Positions 22,946 through 31,161 of a stretch of DNA of 64,000 nucleotides are shown piece by piece. Source of the DNA: an uncultured Candidatus Saccharibacteria bacterium (GTDB lineage Bacteria > Patescibacteriota > Saccharimonadia > Saccharimonadales > Saccharimonadaceae); the NCBI GenBank assembly GCA_949101405.1, contig CARYFM010000001.1, positions 62,001 through 126,000 of the forward strand. Reading direction: 5' to 3'. Position 1 is the stretch's first letter. Each line of letters begins with the position of its first letter. The notes below the pieces were generated by a model. The model saw only the letters and a program-made list of their open reading frames with translations. It was not told the DNA's origin and did not search any database. The position numbers and the translations under genes were made by a program.

Positions 22946-24120
22946 TAAAGCTGAGACTTAAGTTCATCAAATTTGGCTAGGGCGGCGGCGATAGTCTTAT
23001 CCATGTCATAATAGGCGTATTCACCAAGGCGACCACCGAAGATAACTTTGGCGTCAGCCGCCGCCCGCGCGCGGTATTTCGCGAGTTTAGCGCGGTCATC
23101 GGCCGTGTTTACTGGGTAATAAGGTTCGTCGCCGAGGTGCCAAGTTTTGCTGTATTCACGGACGATGACCGTCTTACCAGAATCTGAAGCATAGGCTGTA
23201 TTTGCAAATTCCGGACTATTACGCCGCTCGGGATGGAAGTGTTTAAATTCATGTATACGGGTGAATTTTGGCTCGAGATCGGCATAGTTCATTACCGGAC
23301 AACCTTGAAAATCGTCCACGTCCAAAACTTCTTTTTCTAGATCAAGACTGCGCCAACTGAGCTCGCCAAATTCATAATTATAAAAGCGGTCGATTGGACC
23401 AGTATAAACTGTAAGAATGGAATTTTTACGCAACCGCTGAATCTCTGGGTCGGTAAAATAATCGGTCTCTAAACGAACTTCTAGCTTGTCGCCACAACTA
23501 TCTACTATGTTCTGGAACCAGGCAGCATAACCATCAACAGGCAGACCTTCATAAGTATCTTGAAAATAGCGATTGTCGTAATTATAACGCACTGGCAAAC
23601 GCTTAATGATTTCAGGGGAAAGTTCTTCGGCGGGGGTTTGCCATTGCTTAGCGGTATAATTTTTGATGAAGGCATCAAACAAGGGTTTGCCAATTAGCGA
23701 GATTCCCTGTTCGGCTAAATTTTTAGGGTCAGCTGGAGCGGAGGCGGCTTGTCCAGCGATTTTAACCTTAGCTTCATCTGGAGTATAGGCGGTTTGGAAG
23801 AATTGATTGATAGTACCGAGATTGATAGGTAGTGGATAAACCACGCCGTCATGGATGGTATAGACTTTGTGGATATAATTTGTAAAAGTCGTAAACTGAT
23901 TAACATATTGCCAAACTTCTTCAAGTGAAGTATGGAAGAGATGTGCACCATATTTGTGACACTCGATGCCAGTCTCTGGGTCGAATTCGGAATAGCAGTT
24001 ACCGCCAATATGGTTTCGCTTATCAATTAGCAGTACACGCTTACCAGCAACGTTAGTGAGGCGTTCGGCAATGGTGAGACCAAAGAGACCGGCACCAACG
24101 ATTAAAACATCGTAATTCAT
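22945..24120 (-). CDS. glf: UDP-galactopyranose mutase
   Basis: A 391-residue FAD enzyme that ring-contracts UDP-galactopyranose to UDP-galactofuranose. The FAD site is YDVLIVGAGLFGLTIAERL at the N-terminus. Further signatures are HIGGNCYSEFDPETGIECHKYGAHLFHT, the family's flavin- and substrate-binding region, and YFQDTYEGLPVDGYAAW. Length is typical. Start at 24120 (MNYDV) with GAAGGGAG upstream; the longer ORF from 24147 is not needed. It lies between ABC exporter genes and a GT2 gene, so the exported glycan probably contains galactofuranose. Confidence 0.95.
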   Translation of the reverse strand: MNYDVLIVGAGLFGLTIAERLTNVAGKRVLLIDKRNHIGGNCYSEFDPETGIECHKYGAHLFHTSLEEVWQYVNQFTTFTNYIHKVYTIHDGVVYPLPINLGTINQFFQTAYTPDEAKVKIAGQAASAPADPKNLAEQGISLIGKPLFDAFIKNYTAKQWQTPAEELSPEIIKRLPVRYNYDNRYFQDTYEGLPVDGYAAWFQNIVDSCGDKLEVRLETDYFTDPEIQRLRKNSILTVYTGPIDRFYNYEFGELSWRSLDLEKEVLDVDDFQGCPVMNYADLEPKFTRIHEFKHFHPERRNSPEFANTAYASDSGKTVIVREYSKTWHLGDEPYYPVNTADDRAKLAKYRARAAADAKVIFGGRLGEYAYYDMDKTIAAALAKFDELKSQL

Positions 24121-24137
24121 AGAACTCCCTTCTTCAT

Positions 24138-24959
24138 TTAATCCCATAAACCCTCGTAGGCCTTGGCGACAGTTTCCGGATTACCTTCAGTGGCAATTTT
24201 ACCTTTTTCGATTAAAATGGCACGATTACAGAATTGGCGGACATTATCCATGGAATGAGTAACCAAAATCACAGTCTGTTTGCTGCCTTTGAGGCTAGAG
24301 AAATATTTGTTACATTTCTCTTGAAAAGCAGCATCGCCAACAGCTAGAACTTCGTCCAAAATTAGAATATCGCCCTTGGCACGAATAGCGATAGAGAAAG
24401 CCAAGCGGACTTGCATGCCAGAAGAATAATTTTTGAGTTTGGCATCCATAAAAGGCTCGAGCTCGGCAAATTGGACGATTTCTTCATACATAGCATCCAT
24501 TTCTTTGTGCGAAAAGCCGAGCAGTGCTCCATTTAGATAGACGTTTTCGCGACCGGTTAACTCAGGATTAAAACCAACACCAAGTTCAATGAAAGGTACT
24601 AATGTACCATTAATTTCGACACTTCCCTGTTCTGGGTAATAAATTTGAGCGAGAATTTTGAGCAAAGTAGATTTACCAGAACCGTTGCGGCCCACAATAC
24701 CAACAAATTCACCTTTTTTAATTTCAAAGCTAACATCATCGAGGACTTTTTGTTCGGTGTAGCCCTTGACACCCTTGAGCCAGTTAAAAATAGCTTGTTT
24801 GAGCCCAGCAGCGCGTTCAGTGGGTAAACGAAAGCTTTTGTGCAAATGACTGGCTTTGATGGCGAATTCTGTTGAATCGGATGATTTTGTATGTACATTG
24901 TCCATACAATGTATGTTATTTGTACTACATTTAGTAACTTTTTTGCGTGATTTAGACAT
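24138..24959 (-). CDS. polysaccharide ABC exporter ATPase (Wzt/TagH-like)
   Basis: A 273-residue ABC ATPase. Walker A is GRNGSGKST (about residue 90), the signature is YSSGMQVRLAFS (about 178) and Walker B is DILILDEVLAVGD. The LVPFIELGVGFNPELTGRENVYLNG segment is typical of Wzt/TagH-type polysaccharide or teichoic acid exporters. The C-terminal carbohydrate-binding domain of large Wzt proteins is absent. Its ATG directly follows the permease TAA, with GGAGGAGG inside the permease gene, so the two are translationally linked. Confidence 0.93.
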   Translation of the reverse strand: MSKSRKKVTKCSTNNIHCMDNVHTKSSDSTEFAIKASHLHKSFRLPTERAAGLKQAIFNWLKGVKGYTEQKVLDDVSFEIKKGEFVGIVGRNGSGKSTLLKILAQIYYPEQGSVEINGTLVPFIELGVGFNPELTGRENVYLNGALLGFSHKEMDAMYEEIVQFAELEPFMDAKLKNYSSGMQVRLAFSIAIRAKGDILILDEVLAVGDAAFQEKCNKYFSSLKGSKQTVILVTHSMDNVRQFCNRAILIEKGKIATEGNPETVAKAYEGLWD

Positions 24960-25778
24960 TTAAACCTCCTCCGCGAAGCGTTTTGAGCGTTTTCGGAAAA
25001 ATAGTGCAGCTAGTGCTAAAACTAGGAAAACAAGTAAAATTGGCACCATCTGAAGTGAGCCTGGTAGGATTTCCCACGCTGTGATAGTCTCGGTGGTAAT
25101 TAGGTTATAGCGTACATCTTGGATAACTTGAGCAATTGGGTTAAGCATGATAATGCGGGCAGCGGTAAGACCAAAACTGCTAGATTCAAGCACCATGGAT
25201 AACGGGTAAATAATAGGTATAGCGTAAAAAAGTGCTTGAATAAGAACATCCCAAATAGAAGTGACGTCGCGGTATTTGACATTGATGGCACCAAGCAAAA
25301 AAGAAATTCCTAATGAGAGAGTATAGAGCTCCAATACGAGAAAGGGTACAACAAACCAAGACCAAGACAGACTCACGCCATTGATAAGTGCAAAAATTAC
25401 CACGACACACAGGTTGATGGCGAGGTTAATCAGCGCGGTGGCGGTAGCGGAGACTACCACAATATATTTAGGGAAGCTGATTTTACGCAAAAGATCGCCA
25501 CGTTGGACGATGGCTTGGATCCCCTGCCCAGTGCACTCCGTAAAAAAGCTCCAGAGCACGGTACCGGTCAGCAAATAGACTGGATAATGCGGGATATCAT
25601 TGCCCATGCGCAGAAGCTTGGCAAAGACAATATAAAGAATGGCAAAAGTGAGCAGAGGGCGCAAAACTGCCCAGAGATAGCCCAAAACCGAGCCTTGATA
25701 ACGAAGTTTGAAGTCAGTTTTGACTAGTTCTCCAAGCAAGATGCGATTCTTGCGACAGAGGATGTGTGGAATTCCCAT
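24960..25778 (-). CDS. polysaccharide ABC exporter permease (Wzm/TagG-like)
   Basis: About 272 residues, six membrane helices, ABC-2 permease family. The N-terminal amphipathic segment ELVKTDFKLRYQGSVLGYLW is conserved in Wzm/TagG permeases. With the adjacent ATPase it moves lipid-linked polysaccharide across the membrane. I place the start at 25778 (MGIPHIL): the ATG 12 bp upstream is part of the -10 box (TATAATGG) and could not be within the transcript. That leaves a leader of only a few nucleotides. Confidence 0.9.
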   Translation of the reverse strand: MGIPHILCRKNRILLGELVKTDFKLRYQGSVLGYLWAVLRPLLTFAILYIVFAKLLRMGNDIPHYPVYLLTGTVLWSFFTECTGQGIQAIVQRGDLLRKISFPKYIVVVSATATALINLAINLCVVVIFALINGVSLSWSWFVVPFLVLELYTLSLGISFLLGAINVKYRDVTSIWDVLIQALFYAIPIIYPLSMVLESSSFGLTAARIIMLNPIAQVIQDVRYNLITTETITAWEILPGSLQMVPILLVFLVLALAALFFRKRSKRFAEEV

Positions 25779-25846
25779 AACTTCTACCATTATAGCACAA
25801 TCTCGCTAGGCTTGGGGTATGTTATAATTATAAGAGAGGAGAAAAT

Positions 25847-26788
25847 ATGAAGAAGAAAGTGGCCGTCTTAATCCCGTGCTATAACGAAGAGCAAACGATT
25901 GAAAAGGTGGTAAAAGATTTTCGAGCAGTATTGCCAGAAGCAGAAATTTATGTATATGATAATAATTCTACTGATAAAAGCGCGTCTCTAGCAAAAAAGG
26001 CAGGAGCAATCGTGCGCCAAGAGGTGCGGCAAGGCAAGGGCAATGTAATTCGAGCGATGTTTCGGGAGATTGATGCCGATTGTTATCTCATGGTAGATGG
26101 CGATGATACCTATGATGCTCAAGATGCAGTGCGAATGTGCGAAGATGTGCTTTCAGGTAAAGCGGATATGGTGATTGGTGATCGGCTTTCGGGGGCATAT
26201 ATGCAAGAGAATAAGCGCAAATTTCATAATTTCGGCAATGAACTGGTACGTTTTTTGATTAATCGACTATTTCACAGCAAAATTTGTGATATTATGACGG
26301 GTTATCGCGCATTTAGTTATGAATTCGTGAAGGGATTCCCGATTTTGTCGACTGGGTTTGCGATTGAGACCGAGATGACGATACATGCTGTAGATCGGAA
26401 TTTTAAGATTTCTGAGATGACGATCGGCTATAAAGACCGCCCAGAAGGTAGTGAATCAAAACTAAATACTTATAGTGATGGGGCGCGGGTGCTATGGACG
26501 ATCATGGTGCTATTTAGTGAATATAAGCCTTTGATTTTTTTCAATATAATGGCGGCGATAGCTTTGGCAATGGCAATAATTTTGGGTATTCCCGTGCTCA
26601 GTGATTACGTACAGACTGGATTAGTACCAAAGTTCCCTTCGCTGATCGTGTCAGGGATTATGGCAGTGATTGCTTTGTTACTTTCGATTACTGGCGTGAT
26701 TTTGAACGCCGTGGCAAAGAAGCACCGACAGCTGTTTGAGCTTTATATGTATTCGGTGTATGCGTCACATAAAGAATTAAGCCGATAA
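25847..26788 (+). CDS. GT2 dolichyl-phosphate-mannose-synthase-like glycosyltransferase
   Basis: A 313-residue GT2 enzyme of the DPM1/ArnC type that transfers a sugar to polyprenyl phosphate. The catalytic domain has VAVLIPCYNEEQTI, VYDNNSTDKS and the DxD-like MVDGDDTYDA. After about residue 225 come two C-terminal helices (FNIMAAIALAMAIILG and SGIMAVIALLLSITGVI). It has its own TATAAT and an AGAGGAG ribosome-binding site. Its last 101 bp overlap the end of the convergent membrane-protein gene. Confidence 0.9.
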   Translation: MKKKVAVLIPCYNEEQTIEKVVKDFRAVLPEAEIYVYDNNSTDKSASLAKKAGAIVRQEVRQGKGNVIRAMFREIDADCYLMVDGDDTYDAQDAVRMCEDVLSGKADMVIGDRLSGAYMQENKRKFHNFGNELVRFLINRLFHSKICDIMTGYRAFSYEFVKGFPILSTGFAIETEMTIHAVDRNFKISEMTIGYKDRPEGSESKLNTYSDGARVLWTIMVLFSEYKPLIFFNIMAAIALAMAIILGIPVLSDYVQTGLVPKFPSLIVSGIMAVIALLLSITGVILNAVAKKHRQLFELYMYSVYASHKELSR

Positions 26789-28556
26789 ATACTGGGGCTA
26801 AGATTACCACTGGATAAGCATAGCGGAAGATTGCGACTGGTGAGAGCAAAAGGGTGAGGTAGAGCCCAAAAACGAGGCTAAGTGGCAGGAGTAAGTTATA
26901 TTTTTGCCGCATGATGACATAACCGATGGTAAACAAAAGTAGTAGACCGTAAGTACCGATTGAACATATTGTTGAGATAAGTGGGACTTCCATCCAACCA
27001 CCGCCAAAGACGAATTTTTCGAGCTGGTGCGTGAGGCTAGGACTAATTGTCTGAGCAGTGACTGGTTTCATAGCGGGGTGATCCGGGGTGAGAAAAGCAG
27101 CAGTCATAACGAATCCAGGGTAGTTCATAAAATCGAGATTAATACGAGGGTCATTGTAGTTTTTGTTCGGATACCAATAACCAATTGAATTAAGCAAGAA
27201 AGCTTCGACATAATTTCCTGGATTTTTGAGACCGATTTTAGCCCATAAGGAGATGTAGCCACCGAGATCTTTACTAACAACTTCAGGGCGGAGTGAAGCT
27301 TTAGTAAAATCAGAAATTAGAGGATACTGCGGATAAAGCTCAAAGCCGGCATTAAGATCGTAATAATCTTTGAGAGAGGATAGTTCATCGGTATTAAAAC
27401 TGTCAGGGTTGGCAAAATAGGCGCGGGCGAGCTGTTGTGAAGGGATACTGGAAATTTCTTGAACGGCGGTGGATTTTTGGACGTGGAAAATATCTAAAAT
27501 TGGTCCGCTATAAATGAAGTAAACTATGACCGTACCTCCTAAGGCAAGAAACAGGGTTTTGCGTGGTCGTTTGTAGAAAATGGCTACGAATAGAAGCAAA
27601 ATAATAAGACAATAAACACCATTATTACGAATAGCACACATGAGTAGGCTAAGGGCGACTATTTTAGCCAATGTAAAAGGCGAAATGTTTGTTTTGACAT
27701 TTAGAGATATTTCTGCGAGGTTGATTGTCAGCAGGGCGAACAACCCAGTAAATAAAACGTCTTGAGCTGAACTAACAGCTATAGTGCCAAAAAATGGGAT
27801 AAGGCTGAAGAAGATTATACTGAGAATATAGATAAGTTTGCTATGAGAAAGTCTGCTAGCAAAAGTGACAATACGTGCCTCGACATAGCAGACAAAACAA
27901 GCCTGCACGAACATTGCGATTGCCATACCAGCTTCGAAATTACCGAAAATTGCTTTCCCGAGATCAAGGAAACCAGCAAAAAGATAACCATAAAGCAAAG
28001 ACCAGTGTGAAGTGATGATGCCGAGTGAAATCTGTTCGTTTTGAGAAGCCATATCGTAAGTATAAACTCCGGGGAAAAGAATTATCCAAATGACCATAGT
28101 GCTAAGAAACACGCAGCCAAGAGCGATAAAGAAGTGTTTGCGCTGGGGGGCAAAATTGCTAAGCTTGGATTGATTGAGTAGTGAAATAACGGTAGAAACG
28201 AAAGGATAAATAAAGAAATAAGCGCCGAGAGCCTTGGCGATAGTAGTGAGTTGCCAGACAATGTCATTATAGAATTCTAATTGCCCGCCAATAATCATAA
28301 TAATGGCAAGGATACTGGAAGCAATTATAGTAAAGATTTGTTCCCTGCGCGATAGTGCGCTGGGTTTAAAATAAAAGATTATAAGACCGAAAAAAGCCAG
28401 CATCGGCAAGAAGTTGTTGGTGCTGAAGGTGGAATTTGTGAAACCAAACTTGAGTAACTGCGTGAAGCCCAGAGTACCCAAAAGCGCTAAGATGACGGTC
28501 AGAATATGACGATAATACTTAAGCCGCTGAAGTTTAGTGAAAGTTAGTTTATTCAT
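26688..28556 (-). CDS. large polytopic membrane protein, DUF6020-like
   Basis: A 622-residue membrane protein with about 14 helices. The loop WIILFPGVYTYDMASQNEQISLG matches the FPG..TYD..Q feature of DUF6020 proteins, a GT-C-like group found in surface-polysaccharide loci. The C-terminal 30 or so residues are basic and encoded antisense to the GT2 gene. TATAAT lies 8 nt before the ATG with no Shine-Dalgarno. Function unknown; a lipid-linked-sugar-dependent transferase is plausible from context. Confidence 0.7.
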   Translation of the reverse strand: MNKLTFTKLQRLKYYRHILTVILALLGTLGFTQLLKFGFTNSTFSTNNFLPMLAFFGLIIFYFKPSALSRREQIFTIIASSILAIIMIIGGQLEFYNDIVWQLTTIAKALGAYFFIYPFVSTVISLLNQSKLSNFAPQRKHFFIALGCVFLSTMVIWIILFPGVYTYDMASQNEQISLGIITSHWSLLYGYLFAGFLDLGKAIFGNFEAGMAIAMFVQACFVCYVEARIVTFASRLSHSKLIYILSIIFFSLIPFFGTIAVSSAQDVLFTGLFALLTINLAEISLNVKTNISPFTLAKIVALSLLMCAIRNNGVYCLIILLLFVAIFYKRPRKTLFLALGGTVIVYFIYSGPILDIFHVQKSTAVQEISSIPSQQLARAYFANPDSFNTDELSSLKDYYDLNAGFELYPQYPLISDFTKASLRPEVVSKDLGGYISLWAKIGLKNPGNYVEAFLLNSIGYWYPNKNYNDPRINLDFMNYPGFVMTAAFLTPDHPAMKPVTAQTISPSLTHQLEKFVFGGGWMEVPLISTICSIGTYGLLLLFTIGYVIMRQKYNLLLPLSLVFGLYLTLLLSPVAIFRYAYPVVILAPVFIGLILYVTHTPNTYKAQTAVGASLPRRSKSRQ

Positions 28557-28584
28557 ATACTGCGATTATAACATACTTCGTATA

Positions 28585-29553
28585 CTACGATTCTCTAGAG
28601 CGAATTAAGAATTTTTTGGTGAGTTTGGGGGCTTTTAGCATCATTTGAGCCAATAGCCAATATTTTGGACGGAAAGCGGAACGCTGGAGCAATCCGGAAG
28701 ACCTAGCAGAACGAAGTTCGGATAAAGTGGTCTGGTAGAACTCTTGGGCAGCGGGCGCAGGTAAGCGGAGAATGTTCCAAAGGTAGTTACCGAATTTGAC
28801 ACCGACGATAGTAGGAGCAAGGTCAGACAGGAGTTGGTGCTCGCGCAAAAAGTCTTCGATGCTAGAATATTCTTCAACTACGCAATTAAGTTTGCTGGGA
28901 CTCTTACTAGAGGAATTAGCATTATCAACACGATAATGTAGAAAAGCGTCAGTAGTAAGAATTACGCGTTGTGCTAAGGCCAATGTTTTGATGTTGAACC
29001 CTAGATCTTGATAAGATGCTCCTGGTGTAGGAAGAAACTCAAGGCGATTGTTTAATAAAAATTCACGCCGATAAATTCCTGACCAAATCGCAGGGGGGAG
29101 ATGAAAAACAAAATGGTCCTGACGAGGATAGATGGTTTTACCAGTATCCTTGGGGCGAATAACGGCGTTTTGGTGATTCTGCTTATTTTCTAGGAAAAAG
29201 TAATTAGATTTAACAATGTCAGCGTGATGCCAGTTAGCAAGTTGGTAAAGTTTTTCAAAAGCGTTAAGCTCAAAATAATCGTCTGGCTCAAGGATAGCGA
29301 TGTATTCACCGCGAGCAAGTTTGATTCCCTGGTTCATACTATCACCATATCCTGTGTTGGGTTTGTCGAGAATTACGATACGTGCGTCTTTACTGGCATA
29401 TTCTTCAATAATTTTTAAAGAATTATCGGTAGAACCATCGTTAATGCAAATAATTTCAATATCTTGCAGGGTTTGGTTTACTAAACTATCTATGGCCTGA
29501 CGCAGATATTTGGAGGCGTTGTAGATAGGAACTAAAATTGAGATTTTTGGCAT
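28585..29553 (-). CDS. GT2-family glycosyltransferase
   Basis: A 322-residue GT-A enzyme. The N-terminus ISILVPIYNASKYL is followed by CINDGSTDNS, the DSMNQGIKLARGEYIAILEPDDYF metal-binding region, and PPAIWSGIYRREFL, typical of capsule and LPS side-chain transferases. No membrane helix is seen. TATAAT ends 11 nt before the ATG. It sits between the DUF6020-like and GtrII-like membrane proteins on the same strand. Confidence 0.88.
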   Translation of the reverse strand: MPKISILVPIYNASKYLRQAIDSLVNQTLQDIEIICINDGSTDNSLKIIEEYASKDARIVILDKPNTGYGDSMNQGIKLARGEYIAILEPDDYFELNAFEKLYQLANWHHADIVKSNYFFLENKQNHQNAVIRPKDTGKTIYPRQDHFVFHLPPAIWSGIYRREFLLNNRLEFLPTPGASYQDLGFNIKTLALAQRVILTTDAFLHYRVDNANSSSKSPSKLNCVVEEYSSIEDFLREHQLLSDLAPTIVGVKFGNYLWNILRLPAPAAQEFYQTTLSELRSARSSGLLQRSAFRPKYWLLAQMMLKAPKLTKKFLIRSRES

Positions 29554-29590
29554 AATATATTTATATTATAGCATGGCACAAAATGCCAAC

Positions 29591-31099
29591 CTAATAAAGA
29601 CAGATTTGGAGAGTGGAGCCAGAAAAACGAATCTGATCATTATTGAATGCGCTCCAGTCGTGAGATTGGCAATAATTTTTCCAGTCTTCGGTGGGGTTTT
29701 GCCTCTCAAAACTACGCTTCGTCCAGTAATTAAGCGAATTAATATCAGACCATTCAGTAGCATAGCTGGAAATATTGCCATCACCAATCTGAAAAATTCC
29801 TGAATAGGAATAGCTGATACCAGCGTCAGCTGCGGGCATAATGGTAGTAACCTCTGTTTGGTGCTCAGCTTCATATTCAGCAATAAGGCTAGTGATTTGA
29901 GCTGAACGATATTGATCAATAGCGGTTAATTCATAGTGGTTGATACTAATCGTGTTGAAACGGTAAAATTGCACAATTAGTAAACTAAGGCTGATAAATA
30001 GTAATGCATAGTTAGTGACTTGTGGTAATCGAAGAAAATGAGTGGAAGAAGTACTTGAGGACAAGATAATAGCTAAAAGTATGCCTGGCAATGACGCAAA
30101 AGCGTATGCTGTGCGTGGAACTATCCAAATTAAATCAGTAGATTGCGTAATTTGCGGAGCGACTGCTGCCAAGATAATAACAACGGTAAGATAGATGAGC
30201 ATGGCGAAAGTCTGTAGAGTTTTATTGGTAAAGAGCTGTCTATGATAAGTTGAAGTTCCTAGCCAAATGACAATTATAGCTATAATTGTAACTGGCAAAA
30301 GCCAGTTTGGTAAAATATCAAAAGTAGTAAACAGCCCTCTGAGGCTGGTAAAAATTTTCTTTAATGAAGCGGAAAGAATAATTTCGCCACCGATGCGTCC
30401 AGTTGGAGTAATGCATTTGATAAGAATAAAGCTCGCCATTGCACCCACGGCATAAATAGCAACACTAATAGCAGTATTTTTGATAAAAATTTTGAAAGTT
30501 TTGGCCTGTTTGATAGTGAAAAGTGTAGCTAGAATGATAAAAATTCCAAGTGTTCCCTGGTAGCAAAACGCAGCAAGAATGCTGAAAACAAAGGCATATA
30601 ATAGTGGACGCTTTTTGTGATCTATAAGAAAAGTAACGTAGAAATGGAGGGCGATAATGCAACAGAGCACGCCTGCAAGCATAATACCTTTCTCGACATA
30701 CATGAAAAATTCAATAATAAACGAATTAAGAATTATAAGCAGTGGTAATATAAAGCTCCAAACTTGGTTGGCAATGAGATGTTTACGAATAAGCTCCCCT
30801 AAAAGGTAAAGTGCAGTAGTAAGACTAAAAATTGCTAGGAGAAAGCTAAGAAAATTGGCGACGCGAATGCCAAACCCGAGTATTTTAAAAATGTACGCAA
30901 TAAAAGCCGTGAAAGGGCGACCGCTGCGCAAAAAATTAAAAACAATTCTGGCTGGGTCGTATGAGATATCGGCATAAGTGTCGGTAACAAAATCAAGTTT
31001 CATAAAAACGCTGAAGAAGAGTAAGGCTATAATGAAATATGCCCAAAGACGACGATCATGCAAACAACGCTTGAGTATAGAAATAACTCGTGACAACAT
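29591..31099 (-). CDS. GtrII-like membrane glycosyltransferase
   Basis: A 502-residue protein with about 11 helices. The first extracytoplasmic loop (DFVTDTYADISYDPARIVFNF then SGRPFTAF) resembles GtrII-type glucosyl transferases, which use a polyprenyl-phosphate sugar to decorate surface polysaccharide outside the membrane. The C-terminal region of about 100 residues after the last helix is soluble. TATAAT lies 8 nt before the ATG and there is no ribosome-binding site. Family membership is a judgement from the loop pattern and topology. The DPM-type GT2 at 25847 could provide its lipid-linked donor. Confidence 0.62.
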   Translation of the reverse strand: MLSRVISILKRCLHDRRLWAYFIIALLFFSVFMKLDFVTDTYADISYDPARIVFNFLRSGRPFTAFIAYIFKILGFGIRVANFLSFLLAIFSLTTALYLLGELIRKHLIANQVWSFILPLLIILNSFIIEFFMYVEKGIMLAGVLCCIIALHFYVTFLIDHKKRPLLYAFVFSILAAFCYQGTLGIFIILATLFTIKQAKTFKIFIKNTAISVAIYAVGAMASFILIKCITPTGRIGGEIILSASLKKIFTSLRGLFTTFDILPNWLLPVTIIAIIVIWLGTSTYHRQLFTNKTLQTFAMLIYLTVVIILAAVAPQITQSTDLIWIVPRTAYAFASLPGILLAIILSSSTSSTHFLRLPQVTNYALLFISLSLLIVQFYRFNTISINHYELTAIDQYRSAQITSLIAEYEAEHQTEVTTIMPAADAGISYSYSGIFQIGDGNISSYATEWSDINSLNYWTKRSFERQNPTEDWKNYCQSHDWSAFNNDQIRFSGSTLQICLY

Positions 31100-31161
31100 T
31101 TGTGTTAATTATAGCACTTTACGTGTTGGACGAAAATCTTTGATATAATGGTGTCTAAGTT

